Source: Streptomyces iakyrus
GTDB taxonomy: Bacteria > Actinomycetota > Actinomycetes > Streptomycetales > Streptomycetaceae
DNA length: 64,000 nt
Assembly: GCF_000717055.1 (NCBI RefSeq)
Contig: NZ_JNXI01000029.1
Span: forward strand, 23,951 to 87,950
Direction: 5' to 3'
In this document: piece by piece, positions 27,429-36,702 of the stretch
Layout of the letters: the number at the start of each line of letters is the position of its first letter
Numbering within the stretch: the stretch's first letter is position 1
Translations under genes and position numbers: made by a program
The notes under the pieces: generated by a model
What the model was told of the DNA's origin: nothing
Databases searched by the model: none
Seen by the model: the letters and a program-made list of their open reading frames with translations, nothing else

Positions 27429-28370
27429 GTGACTGTTGACATCGACAAGACGCCGGCTGACACGCCCCCGGCCGGACCGGAAGCCATCAAGGCCATCCCG
27501 GTCCGGCACTACGGGCGGTACATCTCCGCCGTCGTCGCGCTCGCCCTGCTGGGCGGCATCGTCTACGCGTTCTCCCAGGGCAAGATCAACTGGGACGCGA
27601 TCCCGGACTACTTCTTCGACGACCGCATCCTGGACGGCGTCGGCAAGACGCTTCTGCTGACCGTGCTGTCCATGGCGATCGGCATCATCGGCGGCGTCCT
27701 GCTCGCCGTGATGCGCCTGTCGAAGAACCCGGTGACCTCGTCGATCGCGTGGTTCTACATCTGGTTCTTCCGCGGCACCCCGGTCCTGGTGCAGCTGATC
27801 GTCTGGTTCAACCTGGGCCTGGTCTTCGAGTACATCAACCTCGGACCGTTCTACAAGGACGAGTGGTCGGACTTCATGACCCCGTTCCTGACGGCGCTGC
27901 TGGGGCTGGGTCTGAACGAGGCCGCGTACATGGCGGAGATCTGCCGGGCCGGTCTGCTCTCGGTCGACGAGGGCCAGACCGAGGCGTCGCACGCGCTGGG
28001 CATGAGCCACGCCAAGACGCTGCGCCGGATCGTCATCCCGCAGGCGATGCGCGTGATCGTGCCGCCGACGGGCAACGAGGTCATCAACATGCTGAAGACG
28101 ACCTCGCTGGTCTCGGTCGTCCAGTACCCCGAGTTGCTGCGAGCGGCTCAGGACATCGGCCAGACCTCCGGTGCCCCCGCCGAGATGCTGTTCCTGGCAG
28201 CGGCCTGGTACCTGCTGCTGACCTCGGTCTTCAGCATCGGCCAGTACTACCTGGAGCGGTACTACGCGCGTGGTTCGAGCCGGTCGCTCCCGGCCACGCC
28301 GTTCCAGAAGATCAAGGCGAACGTGCTGTCCCTGTCCAACCGCTCGGCGTCGACGGGAGGCACCGCATGA
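27429..28370 (+). CDS. Amino-acid ABC transporter permease
   Basis: 313 aa, GTG start at 27429 with GAAAGG upstream. The His/Glu/Gln-type permease domain spans about residues 65-285 with several membrane helices; the ATPase-coupling EAA loop is [29 protein letters not shown]. An additional N-terminal membrane segment ([15 protein letters not shown]) precedes it. Only one permease gene is present, so it probably works as a homodimer. The stop overlaps the ATPase gene start (ATGA). Confidence 0.94.
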   Translation: MTVDIDKTPADTPPAGPEAIKAIPVRHYGRYISAVVALALLGGIVYAFSQGKINWDAIPDYFFDDRILDGVGKTLLLTVLSMAIGIIGGVLLAVMRLSKNPVTSSIAWFYIWFFRGTPVLVQLIVWFNLGLVFEYINLGPFYKDEWSDFMTPFLTALLGLGLNEAAYMAEICRAGLLSVDEGQTEASHALGMSHAKTLRRIVIPQAMRVIVPPTGNEVINMLKTTSLVSVVQYPELLRAAQDIGQTSGAPAEMLFLAAAWYLLLTSVFSIGQYYLERYYARGSSRSLPATPFQKIKANVLSLSNRSASTGGTA

Positions 28371-29128
28371 CCGCCATGGTCAAGGCCGAGGGCGTTCACA
28401 AGTCCTTCGGTCCCGTAGAGGTCCTCAAGGGCATCGACCTGGAGGTGAAGTCCGGCGAGGTGTTCTGCCTCATCGGCCCCTCCGGCTCCGGCAAGTCGAC
28501 CTTCCTGAGGTGCATCAACCACCTGGAGAAGATCAACGCCGGCCGCCTGTACGTGGACGGTGAGCTGGTCGGCTACCGCCAGAAGGGCGACAAGCTCTAC
28601 GAGCTGAAGGACAGCGAGGTCGCGGTCAAGCGCCGGGACATCGGCATGGTCTTCCAGCGCTTCAACCTGTTCCCGCACATGACGGCCGTGGAGAACGTCA
28701 TGGAGGCGCCGGTCCAGGTCAAGGGCGTGAGCAGGAGCCAGGCCCGCACGCGCGCCCAGGAGCTCCTGGACCGGGTGGGACTGGCCGACAAGGCGGGCAA
28801 CTACCCCTCGCAGCTCTCCGGCGGCCAGCAGCAGCGCGTCGCCATCGCCCGGGCGCTCGCCATGGACCCGAAGCTGATGCTGTTCGACGAGCCGACCTCG
28901 GCGCTCGACCCGGAGCTGGTGGGTGACGTCCTGGACGTCATGCGCGACCTGGCCGAGTCCGGCATGACGATGATCGTCGTCACGCACGAGATGGGCTTCG
29001 CCCGCGAGGTGGGCGACAGCCTGGTCTTCATGGACGGCGGCGTGGTGGTCGAATCCGGCCACCCGCGCGAGGTGCTCACGAACCCGCAGCACGAGCGGAC
29101 GAAGTCGTTCCTGTCCAAGGTGCTCTGA
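28367..29128 (+). CDS. Amino-acid ABC transporter ATP-binding protein
   Basis: 253 aa. Walker [11 protein letters not shown]-loop [11 protein letters not shown], signature [16 protein letters not shown], Walker [15 protein letters not shown] and the H-loop VVTHEMGFA are all intact. It energises uptake by the preceding permease. A GGGAGG site lies 10 bases before ATG 28367. A strong hairpin follows the gene. Confidence 0.97.
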   Translation: MTAMVKAEGVHKSFGPVEVLKGIDLEVKSGEVFCLIGPSGSGKSTFLRCINHLEKINAGRLYVDGELVGYRQKGDKLYELKDSEVAVKRRDIGMVFQRFNLFPHMTAVENVMEAPVQVKGVSRSQARTRAQELLDRVGLADKAGNYPSQLSGGQQQRVAIARALAMDPKLMLFDEPTSALDPELVGDVLDVMRDLAESGMTMIVVTHEMGFAREVGDSLVFMDGGVVVESGHPREVLTNPQHERTKSFLSKVL

Positions 29129-29138
29129 CGGTACGCAC

Positions 29139-29179
29139 GGCGAGGGGGCGGTACGGAACTCCGTACCGCCCCCTTCGCC
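29139..29179 (+). terminator. Hairpin terminator after the amino-acid ABC operon
   Basis: An 18-bp stem with one bulged A (left arm from GGCG at 29139, right arm ending CGCC at 29179) closes on AACT. It lies between two convergent genes and may serve both. Confidence 0.9.
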
Positions 29180-29193
29180 TGTCTGTGCCCGCG

Positions 29194-29964
29194 CTACTTC
29201 ATGGCGAGCAGCAGGGTGTCCGAGGGCGAGCACCACACTGGCCTGGCCTCGCCGAAGCCCTTCTCGCGCAGCACGCGCGCGTGCCACTGGACCGACGGCA
29301 TGTCGCCGTCGGCGTGGTCGCCGTAGATCTCGTAGCGCCGGGCCGTGGGTCCGGCGAGGACCGGGTCCTTGGCGGCGAGCTGCCACCACTCCGTCCAGCC
29401 GAGGACCCCGGGTTCCCTGGCCTGTTCCATGCGGGCGTGGCGCTGCGCCCGCTCGGCCGCGTTGATCCGCGGCGTCGACTCGTCGATCATGTGGTCCGCG
29501 TTCATGAAGACGCCGCCGGTGCGGACGAGTCCCGCGACCCGGCCGTAGAGGTCCGCGAGGGGTTCCCGGTGCAGCCAGTGCAGGGCCGTCGCAGTCAGGA
29601 CGGCGTCGTACGAGTCGTACGGCAGCTTCTCCGGCCAGTCGGGGTCCTTGAGGTCGGCGGTGACGAGACCGACCCGGTCGTCGCCCGCGAAGGTGCCCTC
29701 GGCGATGGCGAGGAGCGCCGGGTCGAGGTCGACGCCGGTGCTGGTGGCGTCGGGGAAGCGGGCCAGCAGCCGGGCCGTGATGGTGCCCGTGCCGCAGGCG
29801 AGGTCGAGGACGCGCGGGGCGGTGCCCACGGTGGCCTCGACCATGTCGAGCATGATCCGGAACCGCTCCTCGCGGTCGGGCAGGTACCACTCCTGCTGCC
29901 GGTCCCAGCTCTCCTGCCAGGCCTGCCAGTCGGTGGTGGTCGCCGTGATGTCCGCGTCCGTCAT
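29194..29964 (-). CDS. Class I SAM-dependent methyltransferase
   Basis: 256 aa. Motif I is VLDLACGTGTITARLLARFP, then STGVDLDPALLAIAE (acidic residue), DAVLTATALHWL and GLVRTGGVFMNADHM. The ATG at 29964 follows GGGAGGGG. The substrate is unknown; small-molecule methyltransferases of this kind are common in Streptomyces. It is a single gene, convergent with the ABC operon. Confidence 0.9.
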   Translation of the reverse strand: MTDADITATTTDWQAWQESWDRQQEWYLPDREERFRIMLDMVEATVGTAPRVLDLACGTGTITARLLARFPDATSTGVDLDPALLAIAEGTFAGDDRVGLVTADLKDPDWPEKLPYDSYDAVLTATALHWLHREPLADLYGRVAGLVRTGGVFMNADHMIDESTPRINAAERAQRHARMEQAREPGVLGWTEWWQLAAKDPVLAGPTARRYEIYGDHADGDMPSVQWHARVLREKGFGEARPVWCSPSDTLLLAMK

Positions 29965-30053
29965 CGAGCCCCTCCCTCGTAATACCCTGGAAGCACCATC
30001 AGCTGTTACAAGTGCACGCTCACGACCCTAAAGCCCCTCCGTAAGGACTACAA

Positions 30054-30704
30054 GTGGAACTGGCCTATTACTCGGACTACGCCGTGCGCCTCGTCAACAC
30101 CGAGGAACCGGCCCGGGGCAAGGACGCCCTGACGTCGGTCGAGGCCGTCCGCGATCTGTTCGGGCCCAGCCAGTCGGCGGCCCGCCGGGCCACCGACGCG
30201 GACGTGACCCGCTTCCGCTCGGTCCGGGCCCGGCTGCGATCGGTGTTCGAGGCTGCCGACGCGGGCGAGGAGAGGCTGGCCGTCGACCTGCTGAACTCGC
30301 TGCTGCTGGAGTTCCCGGTGAGCCCGCAGATCTCCGGGCACGACTTCCGCGACGACGACGGCCGCCCCCTGTGGCACATGCACCTGGCGGACCACCCGTC
30401 GAACGCCACGGCGGGCTACGCGGCGATCGCGGCGATGGGCCTGGCGTTCCACCTGACCGAGTACGGCGTGGACCGCCTCGGGCTGTGCGAGGCCGCGCCC
30501 TGCCGCAACGCCTACCTCGACACCTCCACCAACCGCTCCCGGCGCTACTGCTCCGACCGCTGCGCGACCCGGGCCAACGTGGCGGCCTACCGGGCCCGCA
30601 AACGCCTGGAGGCCGACCGGTCGGAGAGGACCGGCCTGGCGGCCGACAGCGCCCAGCCCAGCAGCGCCCAGGGCGACCTCCGGCCGGACCTGCGCGGCCG
30701 GTAG
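30054..30704 (+). CDS. CGNR zinc-finger transcriptional regulator
   Basis: 216 aa from GTG 30054 with AAGGA upstream. The N-terminal ABATE-like domain covers residues 1-135 and the C-terminal zinc finger is LGLCEAAPCRNAY then RRYCSDRCATRANVAAYRARKR, with four Cys for zinc. The final 'CGNR' signature is CATR here, a common variant. The last 118 bases are read on the other strand as the end of sodX. Targets are unknown. Confidence 0.88.
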   Translation: MELAYYSDYAVRLVNTEEPARGKDALTSVEAVRDLFGPSQSAARRATDADVTRFRSVRARLRSVFEAADAGEERLAVDLLNSLLLEFPVSPQISGHDFRDDDGRPLWHMHLADHPSNATAGYAAIAAMGLAFHLTEYGVDRLGLCEAAPCRNAYLDTSTNRSRRYCSDRCATRANVAAYRARKRLEADRSERTGLAADSAQPSSAQGDLRPDLRGR

Positions 30705-31021
30705 CGGAACCGGACCCGCCCCAGCACCAGGTCGTCGGGGACGACGCCGTAGTCGGTGCTGTCGCCGCCGGCGTACGCGTTGTCCCCGAGCACCCACCAG
30801 CCGCTCTCGCGCCGCTGGGCCACCCGCTTGACGACCAGCAGGTCCTGCTGGAAGGGATGCCGCAGCACGACGACGTCCCCGGGCCTGACCCGGCCCCCGT
30901 AGTGCACCAGGAGCCGGTCACCGTGGTACAGCGTGGGCACCATGGACGGCCCGGTCACCTCGGCCACCCCGAAGGGCGGGGCGGGCCTCCCCCGCTCGGA
31001 CTCCTGCGACAGCTCCGGCAT
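30587..31021 (-). CDS. sodX: Nickel-type superoxide dismutase maturation protease
   Basis: 144 aa from ATG 31021 with GGGGAGG upstream; a start at about 31090 is also in frame. It is a small S26 signal-peptidase-like enzyme: catalytic Ser in GPSMVPTL, catalytic Lys in LLVVKRVAQRR, and the conserved WWVLGDNAYAGGDSTDYGVV block. It removes the short leader of SodN so that the new N-terminal His can bind nickel. It diverges from sodN. Its 3' end overlaps the convergent CGNR gene by 118 bases, an unusually long overlap. Confidence 0.93.
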   Translation of the reverse strand: MPELSQESERGRPAPPFGVAEVTGPSMVPTLYHGDRLLVHYGGRVRPGDVVVLRHPFQQDLLVVKRVAQRRESGWWVLGDNAYAGGDSTDYGVVPDDLVLGRVRFRYRPRRSGRRSPWALLGWALSAARPVLSDRSASRRLRAR

Positions 31022-31166
31022 CACCCGGCACCTCCCCGGTTCTTCCTCCACCAGTCTCAGTCTCACCCCGGACTTTTGTCCTAAGCCCATGGGGGCACCC
31101 GCCAAAAGCCGTCCGTCACGGAGTAATGTCCCCTGTGAGAAGACGATCACGAGGAAGGAATGCTCC

Positions 31167-31562
31167 ATGCTTTCCCGCCTGTTTGCCCCCAAGGTCAAGG
31201 TCAGTGCCCACTGCGACCTTCCCTGCGGTGTGTACGACCCCGCCCAGGCCCGCATCGAGGCGGAGTCGGTGAAGGCCGTGCAGGAGAAGATGGCCGCCAA
31301 CGACGACCCGCACTTCCAGGCGCGCGCCACCGTCATCAAGGAGCAGCGCGCCGAGCTCGCCAAGCACCACGTCTCGGTGCTGTGGAGCGACTACTTCAAG
31401 CCCCCGCACTTCGAGAAGTACCCGGAGCTGCACCAGCTGGTCAACGACACCCTGAAGGCCCTCTCGGCCGCCAAGGGCTCGACCGACCCGGCCACCGGCC
31501 AGAAGGCTCTGGACTACATCGCCCAGATCGACAAGATCTTCTGGGAGACCAAGAAGGCCTGA
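31167..31562 (+). CDS. sodN: Nickel superoxide dismutase precursor
   Basis: 131 aa. A 14-residue leader (MLSRLFAPKVKVSA) is followed by the nickel hook HCDLPCGVY that supplies His1, Cys2 and Cys6 as ligands after cleavage. The rest is the four-helix bundle of the hexameric cytoplasmic enzyme. ATG 31167 has GAGGAAGG upstream. In S. coelicolor sodN expression is favoured by nickel, and the mRNA 5' end is silenced by an sRNA from the sodF transcript when Nur is inactive; the equivalent pairing site would lie at this gene's 5' end. Confidence 0.98.
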   Translation: MLSRLFAPKVKVSAHCDLPCGVYDPAQARIEAESVKAVQEKMAANDDPHFQARATVIKEQRAELAKHHVSVLWSDYFKPPHFEKYPELHQLVNDTLKALSAAKGSTDPATGQKALDYIAQIDKIFWETKKA

Positions 31563-31610
31563 TCTCCCTCAAGGCAGTCCGGCCCGCGATGTCGCTGGTC
31601 GGGCAAGAGG

Positions 31611-31658
31611 GAACAGCGGAGCCCCGTACCCGGCAGCGGGTACGGGGCTTTGCTGTTC
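31611..31658 (+). terminator. Terminator after sodN
   Basis: A 13-bp perfect stem (AGCCCCGTACCCG with CGGGTACGGGGCT) and GCAG loop, with outer arms GAACAGC/GCTGTTC adding more pairs, followed by CCTACTT. Confidence 0.9.
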
Positions 31659-31808
31659 CTACTTCCCCGTTCTTCCGGTTCCCTTCTTGGCGTTGTGGCT
31701 TCGCCAGACACCGACCAGCACCACGATGACGGTGATGACGACGAGCATCACGACGCCGGTGGGCCAGAAGCCGCTGCCCCCTCCGGCTGCCAGATCGAGG
31801 TTCTCCAC
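31659..31808 (-). CDS. Small single-pass membrane protein
   Basis: 49 aa from GTG 31808, which follows GGAAGGGG. The order is a short N-terminus (ENLDLAAGGGSGFWP), one strongly hydrophobic helix (TGVVMLVVITVIVVLVGVW) and a basic tail (RSHNAKKGTGRTGK), giving N-out/C-in topology by the positive-inside rule. It resembles the small tail-anchored or single-pass proteins often annotated as DUF6479 in Streptomyces, though I cannot confirm the family. It ends at the sodN terminator. Confidence 0.6.
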   Translation of the reverse strand: MENLDLAAGGGSGFWPTGVVMLVVITVIVVLVGVWRSHNAKKGTGRTGK

Positions 31809-31836
31809 GCTTGCGCCCCTTCCTGTTCGCAGTTGA

Positions 31837-31983
31837 TCAGCTCCAGTCCCATCCGCCGATCGCGGCACCTCCGACGTAGCCGCCCACCGAGTAGCCCCAG
31901 TCGACGGCTGTGGCCGTCTTTCCGACGACGTCGGCGGCCTCGTTGCCCCACCCTTCTTTGTCGAGACCGGTGGCTTGCGTCAC
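31837..31983 (-). CDS. Possible short glycine-rich peptide ORF
   Basis: Up to 48 aa from GTG 31983. The end is glycine- and aromatic-rich (DWGYSVGGYVGGAAIGGWDWS). No ribosome-binding site is visible and the start is a guess; the frame extends to 32052. It could be a real small peptide, the remnant of a larger gene, or chance. Most of 31809-32082 otherwise holds no recognisable gene. Confidence 0.2.
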   Translation of the reverse strand: MTQATGLDKEGWGNEAADVVGKTATAVDWGYSVGGYVGGAAIGGWDWS

Positions 31984-32082
31984 ACCAATACCGGAAGAAT
32001 CAGCGGGTACCTGTAGCCGTTTGCCGGCATGTGCTCCAGGTGCTGTAGGCACTCCGTGGCGACGGCAGCCGAACCAGGGGCG

Positions 32083-32316
32083 CTAGTGGAACTGAGGGAC
32101 GATCAGGTAGATCCCGTACGCCACCACGGCCGCGCAGGCGAGGAAGCACAGGAGGGCCTGGGTGAGGCCGAGGGCGAAGGTGCCGCCCCGCAGGGCGCGG
32201 GCGCCTTCCAGGCGGGCGAGGCCGAGGACGCCCAGGGCGAAGACGACGACCACGGCGACGGTCGCGCCGACGCTCACCGCGGCGACCTGCCCGAGTGCGG
32301 TCCAGTCCAGATGCAT
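32083..32316 (-). CDS. Small two-helix membrane protein next to the phosphate transporter
   Basis: 77 aa with two hydrophobic helices (VAAVSVGATVAVVVVFALGVLGLA and LGLTQALLCFLACAAVVAYGIYLIV). It lies 18 bases downstream of the pit gene on the same strand and is therefore in its operon; PiT transporters in Streptomyces often have such a small partner. Function is unknown, perhaps assembly or regulation of the transporter. Confidence 0.75.
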   Translation of the reverse strand: MHLDWTALGQVAAVSVGATVAVVVVFALGVLGLARLEGARALRGGTFALGLTQALLCFLACAAVVAYGIYLIVPQFH

Positions 32317-32334
32317 GTCGTTGTTCCCCGTCGC

Positions 32335-33489
<1,155 letters not shown>

Positions 33490-33593
33490 TCCTGAATGCA
33501 AACAAGCGCGGGCCAATGGACGGGGAACGGTACGGCAAAGGCTGGTCAAGGTTCACGCAGGTGGCGGCGGTTCGCCCCTCTACGATCGCGCCC

Positions 33594-34325
33594 ATGAGGA
33601 TCAGCTGGACGTACGCCTTCATCGACCGCCCACGGGACGCCTTCGGCCCCGCGTGCGACTTCTGGACGGCGGTCACGGACACCCGTCTGTCCCAACCGCG
33701 CGGCGAGCACGACGAGTTCGTCACCCTGCTCCCCGACGGCGCCGACGCGTGCGTGAAGGCGCAGGCCGTAGGTGCGGGCCCGGGCGGCGCGCACATCGAC
33801 TTCTGCGTCGACGACGTACCGGAGTTCGCCGCCGCGGCGGTGCGGCTCGGCGCGGCTGTGGTGGCGGACTTCGGGTCGCTCGTGGTCCTGCGCTCGCCCG
33901 GCGGGCAGTTGTTCTGCGCGGACCCCTGGCGCGGGCAGTCGTCGCGCCCGGGCGTGGTGCGGGGCAGCCGGCTCGACCAGGTGTGCCTGGACGTCCCGTC
34001 CTCGGCCTACGACACGGAAGTCGGCTTCTGGAGCGCCCTGCTCGACGGCTGGGAGTCGACGCCGGGCTCCCTCCCGGAGTTTCACGTGGTCAAGCCGCCG
34101 CCGGGCCTGCCGGTCCGTCTGCTCCTGCAACGCCTCGGTGAGGAGCGTCCGGCATCCGCCCACCTCGACCTCGCCTGCGCGGACGTCGCGGCGACCCGGG
34201 CGCGGCACGAGGCGCTCGGGGCCGTCTTCGTGGCCGGCTTCTCCGGCTGGACGGTGATGCGCGACCCGGCGGGCGGCACGTACTGCCTGACGACCCGGGA
34301 TCCGGTGACGGGCGGACTTCGCTAG
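33594..34325 (+). CDS. Double-domain glyoxalase/VOC-family protein
   Basis: 243 aa with two VOC-type halves: residues about 1-115 (DRPRDAFGPACDFWTAVT, GGAHIDFCVDD, GQLFCADPW) and 125-240 (RLDQVCLDVP, GFWSALLDGWE, SAHLDLACADVAAT). Such proteins bind a metal and act on small electrophiles, or confer resistance by sequestration; the substrate is not evident. It diverges from pit, with 104 bases between the starts. Confidence 0.8.
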   Translation: MRISWTYAFIDRPRDAFGPACDFWTAVTDTRLSQPRGEHDEFVTLLPDGADACVKAQAVGAGPGGAHIDFCVDDVPEFAAAAVRLGAAVVADFGSLVVLRSPGGQLFCADPWRGQSSRPGVVRGSRLDQVCLDVPSSAYDTEVGFWSALLDGWESTPGSLPEFHVVKPPPGLPVRLLLQRLGEERPASAHLDLACADVAATRARHEALGAVFVAGFSGWTVMRDPAGGTYCLTTRDPVTGGLR

Positions 34326-34334
34326 GTGCGGCGA

Positions 34335-34393
34335 GAGAACGAACGGGGTGCCGCGTGCGCCCGGTGGGGCGCGAGAACGAGCGGGGTGCCGCG
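34335..34393. repeat. Pair of 21-bp direct repeats
   Basis: The 21-base unit GAGAACGAacGGGGTGCCGCG-like occurs at 34335-34355 and again at 34373-34393 with a single mismatch, 38 bases apart, just downstream of the glyoxalase stop. It probably arose by local duplication. Confidence 0.7.
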
Positions 34394-34401
34394 GCGGTCC
34401 G

Positions 34402-34641
34402 TCAGTGGTTCTCGGTATACGTCCCGTACGCGCAGGCCGCGGTCCCGGCGTCCTCGGGCGTCGGGCAAGGCGGCAGGTCCGGGGGCTCGTCGGGATCGGT
34501 CTGCTCCCACCCGTACGGCCCCGCGGGCTCGGCCGAGTCCTGCATCCACAGCGTCAGCCCGCCCGCGACGGCCACGGCCAACGCCCACCCGATCACCATG
34601 CCGCGCCGCACCGTGCGACGCCGCTCCCCCGGTCTGCCCAT
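34402..34641 (-). CDS. Small membrane-anchored protein with Pro-rich exterior
   Basis: 79 aa from ATG 34641 (a start three codons earlier at 34650 is equally possible). A basic N-terminus (GRPGERRRTVRRG) leads into one membrane helix (MVIGWALAVAVAGGLTLWM), then about 45 acidic, Pro-rich residues with two Cys (PPCPTPEDAGTAACAYG) that could form a disulfide outside the cell. GGGAAG lies upstream. It ends 10 bases past the sigma-factor gene stop, in the same direction, and may be in that operon. Function unknown. Confidence 0.6.
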   Translation of the reverse strand: MGRPGERRRTVRRGMVIGWALAVAVAGGLTLWMQDSAEPAGPYGWEQTDPDEPPDLPPCPTPEDAGTAACAYGTYTENH

Positions 34642-34651
34642 GCTTCCCACG

Positions 34652-35872
34652 CTAGTCGCTCAACCGCGCCGCCCGGGCCCGGAGGTAGCGCTGCTCGGGC
34701 AGGCTCAAGGTCTGCGCGGCCGCCGACTCGTAGGCGGCGCGGGCGGCTTCCGGCTCGCCCACCCGCTCCAGCAGGTGGCCGCGCACGGCGTCCAGGCGGT
34801 GCCCCTTCACCTCACCCTCCAGGGCGTCCACTTCGGCCAGGCCCGCGCGCGGGCCGTGGACCATGGCGACGGCGACCGCGCGGTTGAGGCGTTCGACCGG
34901 GCCGGGGACCAGACCGACGAGCACGTCGTACAGGCCCAGGATCTCGGCCCAGTCGGTCGACTCGGGCGAGGACGCCTCGTCGTGCACGGCGGCGATCGCG
35001 GCCCGCAGCTGGAACGGCCCGGGGCAGCCCCGGGACAGGGCCCGGGTGACCAGCGCGACGCCCTCCTCGATCGCCGCACGGTCCCAGCGGCCGCGGTCCT
35101 GCTCGTCGAGGGGGATCAGCTCGCCGCTCGGACCGCTGCGCGCGTCGCGCCGGGCGTCGGTCAGCAGCATCAGTGCGAGCAGACCGGCCACCTCGCAGTC
35201 GCCGGGCAACAGCCGGTGCACCGTGCGGGTCAGCCGTACGGCCTCGCCCGCGAGGTCGCGGCGCTGGAGCGCGGCGCCGGAGGTGGCGGTGTACCCCTCG
35301 TTGAAGATCAGGTAGAGGGTCTGCAGGACGGACGGCAGCCGCTGCTCCCAGCGGTCCGGCCGGCCGAAGCGCACACCCCGCACCTTCTGCTTGGCCCGGC
35401 TGACGCGCTGGGCCATCGTCGCTTCCGGGACCAGGCAGGCCCGCGCGATCTCCGCCGTGGTCAGACCGCCCACGGCACGCAGCGTGAGCGCGATCTGCGC
35501 GGGCGGCGACAGGTCCGGATGGCAGCACAGGAACAGCAGCGAGAGCGTGTCGTCCTCACGGGGCGCCCGCTCCCCCGGCGGCGGTGCCGTGAAGGCGTCC
35601 CGGGGCGTGAGCGCGGCCGCCCGCTCCTCGCGCTGCCGCCGGGCCTGATCACTGCGCAGGGCATCGGTGAGCCGCCGTGAGGCGACCTTGATCAGCCAGC
35701 CGCGCGGATTGCCGGGCACCCCCGCCGCGGGCCACTGCCCGGCCGCCGCGAGCATCGCCTCCTGTACGGCGTCCTCAGCGGCGTCGAAGTGCCCGTACCG
35801 TCTGACCAGCGCACCGAGGACCTGCGGCGCGTCGCGGCGCAGCAGGTCCTCGATCTCCGGTGGGTTCCTCAC
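34652..35872 (-). CDS. ECF42-like sigma factor with TPR-type C-terminal extension
   Basis: 406 aa from GTG 35872, far longer than a minimal ECF (about 180 aa). Regions 2 and 4 are seen at residues about 8-70 (VRRYGHFDAAEDAVQEAMLAA) and 110-170 (LTTAEIARACLVPEATMAQRVSRAKQKVRG), followed by about 230 residues of helical repeats (FNEGYTATSGAALQRRDLAGEAVRLTR, VERLNRAVAVAMVHGPRAGLAEV). This is the ECF42 layout, whose genes are paired with DGPF proteins; the expected partner lies immediately upstream. There is no anti-sigma gene. The start has no strong ribosome-binding site. Confidence 0.88.
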   Translation of the reverse strand: MRNPPEIEDLLRRDAPQVLGALVRRYGHFDAAEDAVQEAMLAAAGQWPAAGVPGNPRGWLIKVASRRLTDALRSDQARRQREERAAALTPRDAFTAPPPGERAPREDDTLSLLFLCCHPDLSPPAQIALTLRAVGGLTTAEIARACLVPEATMAQRVSRAKQKVRGVRFGRPDRWEQRLPSVLQTLYLIFNEGYTATSGAALQRRDLAGEAVRLTRTVHRLLPGDCEVAGLLALMLLTDARRDARSGPSGELIPLDEQDRGRWDRAAIEEGVALVTRALSRGCPGPFQLRAAIAAVHDEASSPESTDWAEILGLYDVLVGLVPGPVERLNRAVAVAMVHGPRAGLAEVDALEGEVKGHRLDAVRGHLLERVGEPEAARAAYESAAAQTLSLPEQRYLRARAARLSD

Positions 35873-35901
35873 CCGCGTGTCCGTCGACGTCGGCCGGTGC
35901 G

Positions 35902-36315
35902 TCAGATGTCCCCGGAACCGTCCATGATCGGGCGGATCACAACGGGGTAGTCGGGGGCGCCGGCCGGCTGTGGGCAGCGGGCGACACGGTCGGCGATCTC
36001 CGTGACCCGCTCCAGGCTCGCGCACTCCAGGACCCAGTAGCCGGCCAGCAGCTCCTTGGTCTCGCCGTACGGGCCGTCGGTGATCACGGCCTTGCCGTCG
36101 TCGCCGAGGGTGACGTGCCGGGTCTGCGCCGGCTCGGCCAGGCCCTGCCCGTCCACGAGCTCGCCCGTCTCGGCCAGATCGTCGTTGATGGCGCCCATGT
36201 AGGCGAACATCGTCTGCAGCTCCTCCTCGCTCCAGGCCGGGGAGTGCGCCGACGCCTTGCCGCGCATCGCTTCGTAGTCCGCCTGTGTGCCCTGCACCAT
36301 GACCAGGTACTTCAT
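35902..36315 (-). CDS. DGPF/YCII-domain protein partner of the ECF42 sigma factor
   Basis: 137 aa. The YCII-related fold has MKYLVMVQG at the N-terminus, the diagnostic ITDGPYGETKELLAGYWVLE (DGPF-like motif) near residues 78-97, and a final PVVIRPIMDGSGDI. In Streptomyces venezuelae ECF42 sigma factors activate genes for DGPF proteins and influence stress responses and natural-product output. It is the upstream gene of this operon, 29 bases from the sigma gene start. Confidence 0.88.
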   Translation of the reverse strand: MKYLVMVQGTQADYEAMRGKASAHSPAWSEEELQTMFAYMGAINDDLAETGELVDGQGLAEPAQTRHVTLGDDGKAVITDGPYGETKELLAGYWVLECASLERVTEIADRVARCPQPAGAPDYPVVIRPIMDGSGDI

Positions 36316-36400
36316 CAGTCCGCTCCTTCGGCTCTCACCGCCCCGGTGGGCGGCTCTTCACAGGGGACGTCGGAGCCGGGCCGCGTATCTCGACACGGGC

Positions 36401-36676
36401 TCAGGGATTTTTGGCGGCGGTGCCTCCGGGAGCCGGTTCGGGCGGGACCGTGGCGGGAGGGGCGGTTTCGCCGGCGGTCGTGGGGACCGGCGCGGGCCGG
36501 GTGCCTTCGGCGGTGTGGCCGCTGTCCGCGCCCTCCGCCTCGTGAGTCCCGCACCCGGGGTTGCGGCACGGGCCCGCCACCCAGCGCGGGACCCAGGTGC
36601 CCAGCGTCTTGTGACGCCGGACGACCGTTTCCACTGGCTGTCCGCAGTCGGGACAGAGATGTCCTTCGCTGCCCAT
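36401..36676 (-). CDS. Small zinc-ribbon protein with Pro-rich tail
   Basis: 91 aa from ATG 36676, with TGAGGAC upstream. The N-terminal half has HLCPDCGQP and GPCRNPGCG, two Cys pairs that could hold one zinc. The remaining 40 residues are Pro/Ala/Gly-rich and disordered. Similar short Zn-ribbon proteins are common hypotheticals in Streptomyces. Function unknown. Confidence 0.6.
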   Translation of the reverse strand: MGSEGHLCPDCGQPVETVVRRHKTLGTWVPRWVAGPCRNPGCGTHEAEGADSGHTAEGTRPAPVPTTAGETAPPATVPPEPAPGGTAAKNP

Positions 36677-36702
36677 GTCCTCAGAGTAGGCCGGTGGTGG
36701 GC

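Noticed and set aside
33551..33577. Possible PHO box (GTTCACG then GTTCGCC) between pit and the glyoxalase gene
   Set aside because: The repeats are 19 bases apart, not the 11 or 22 bases required for direct-repeat units, and no third unit fits.
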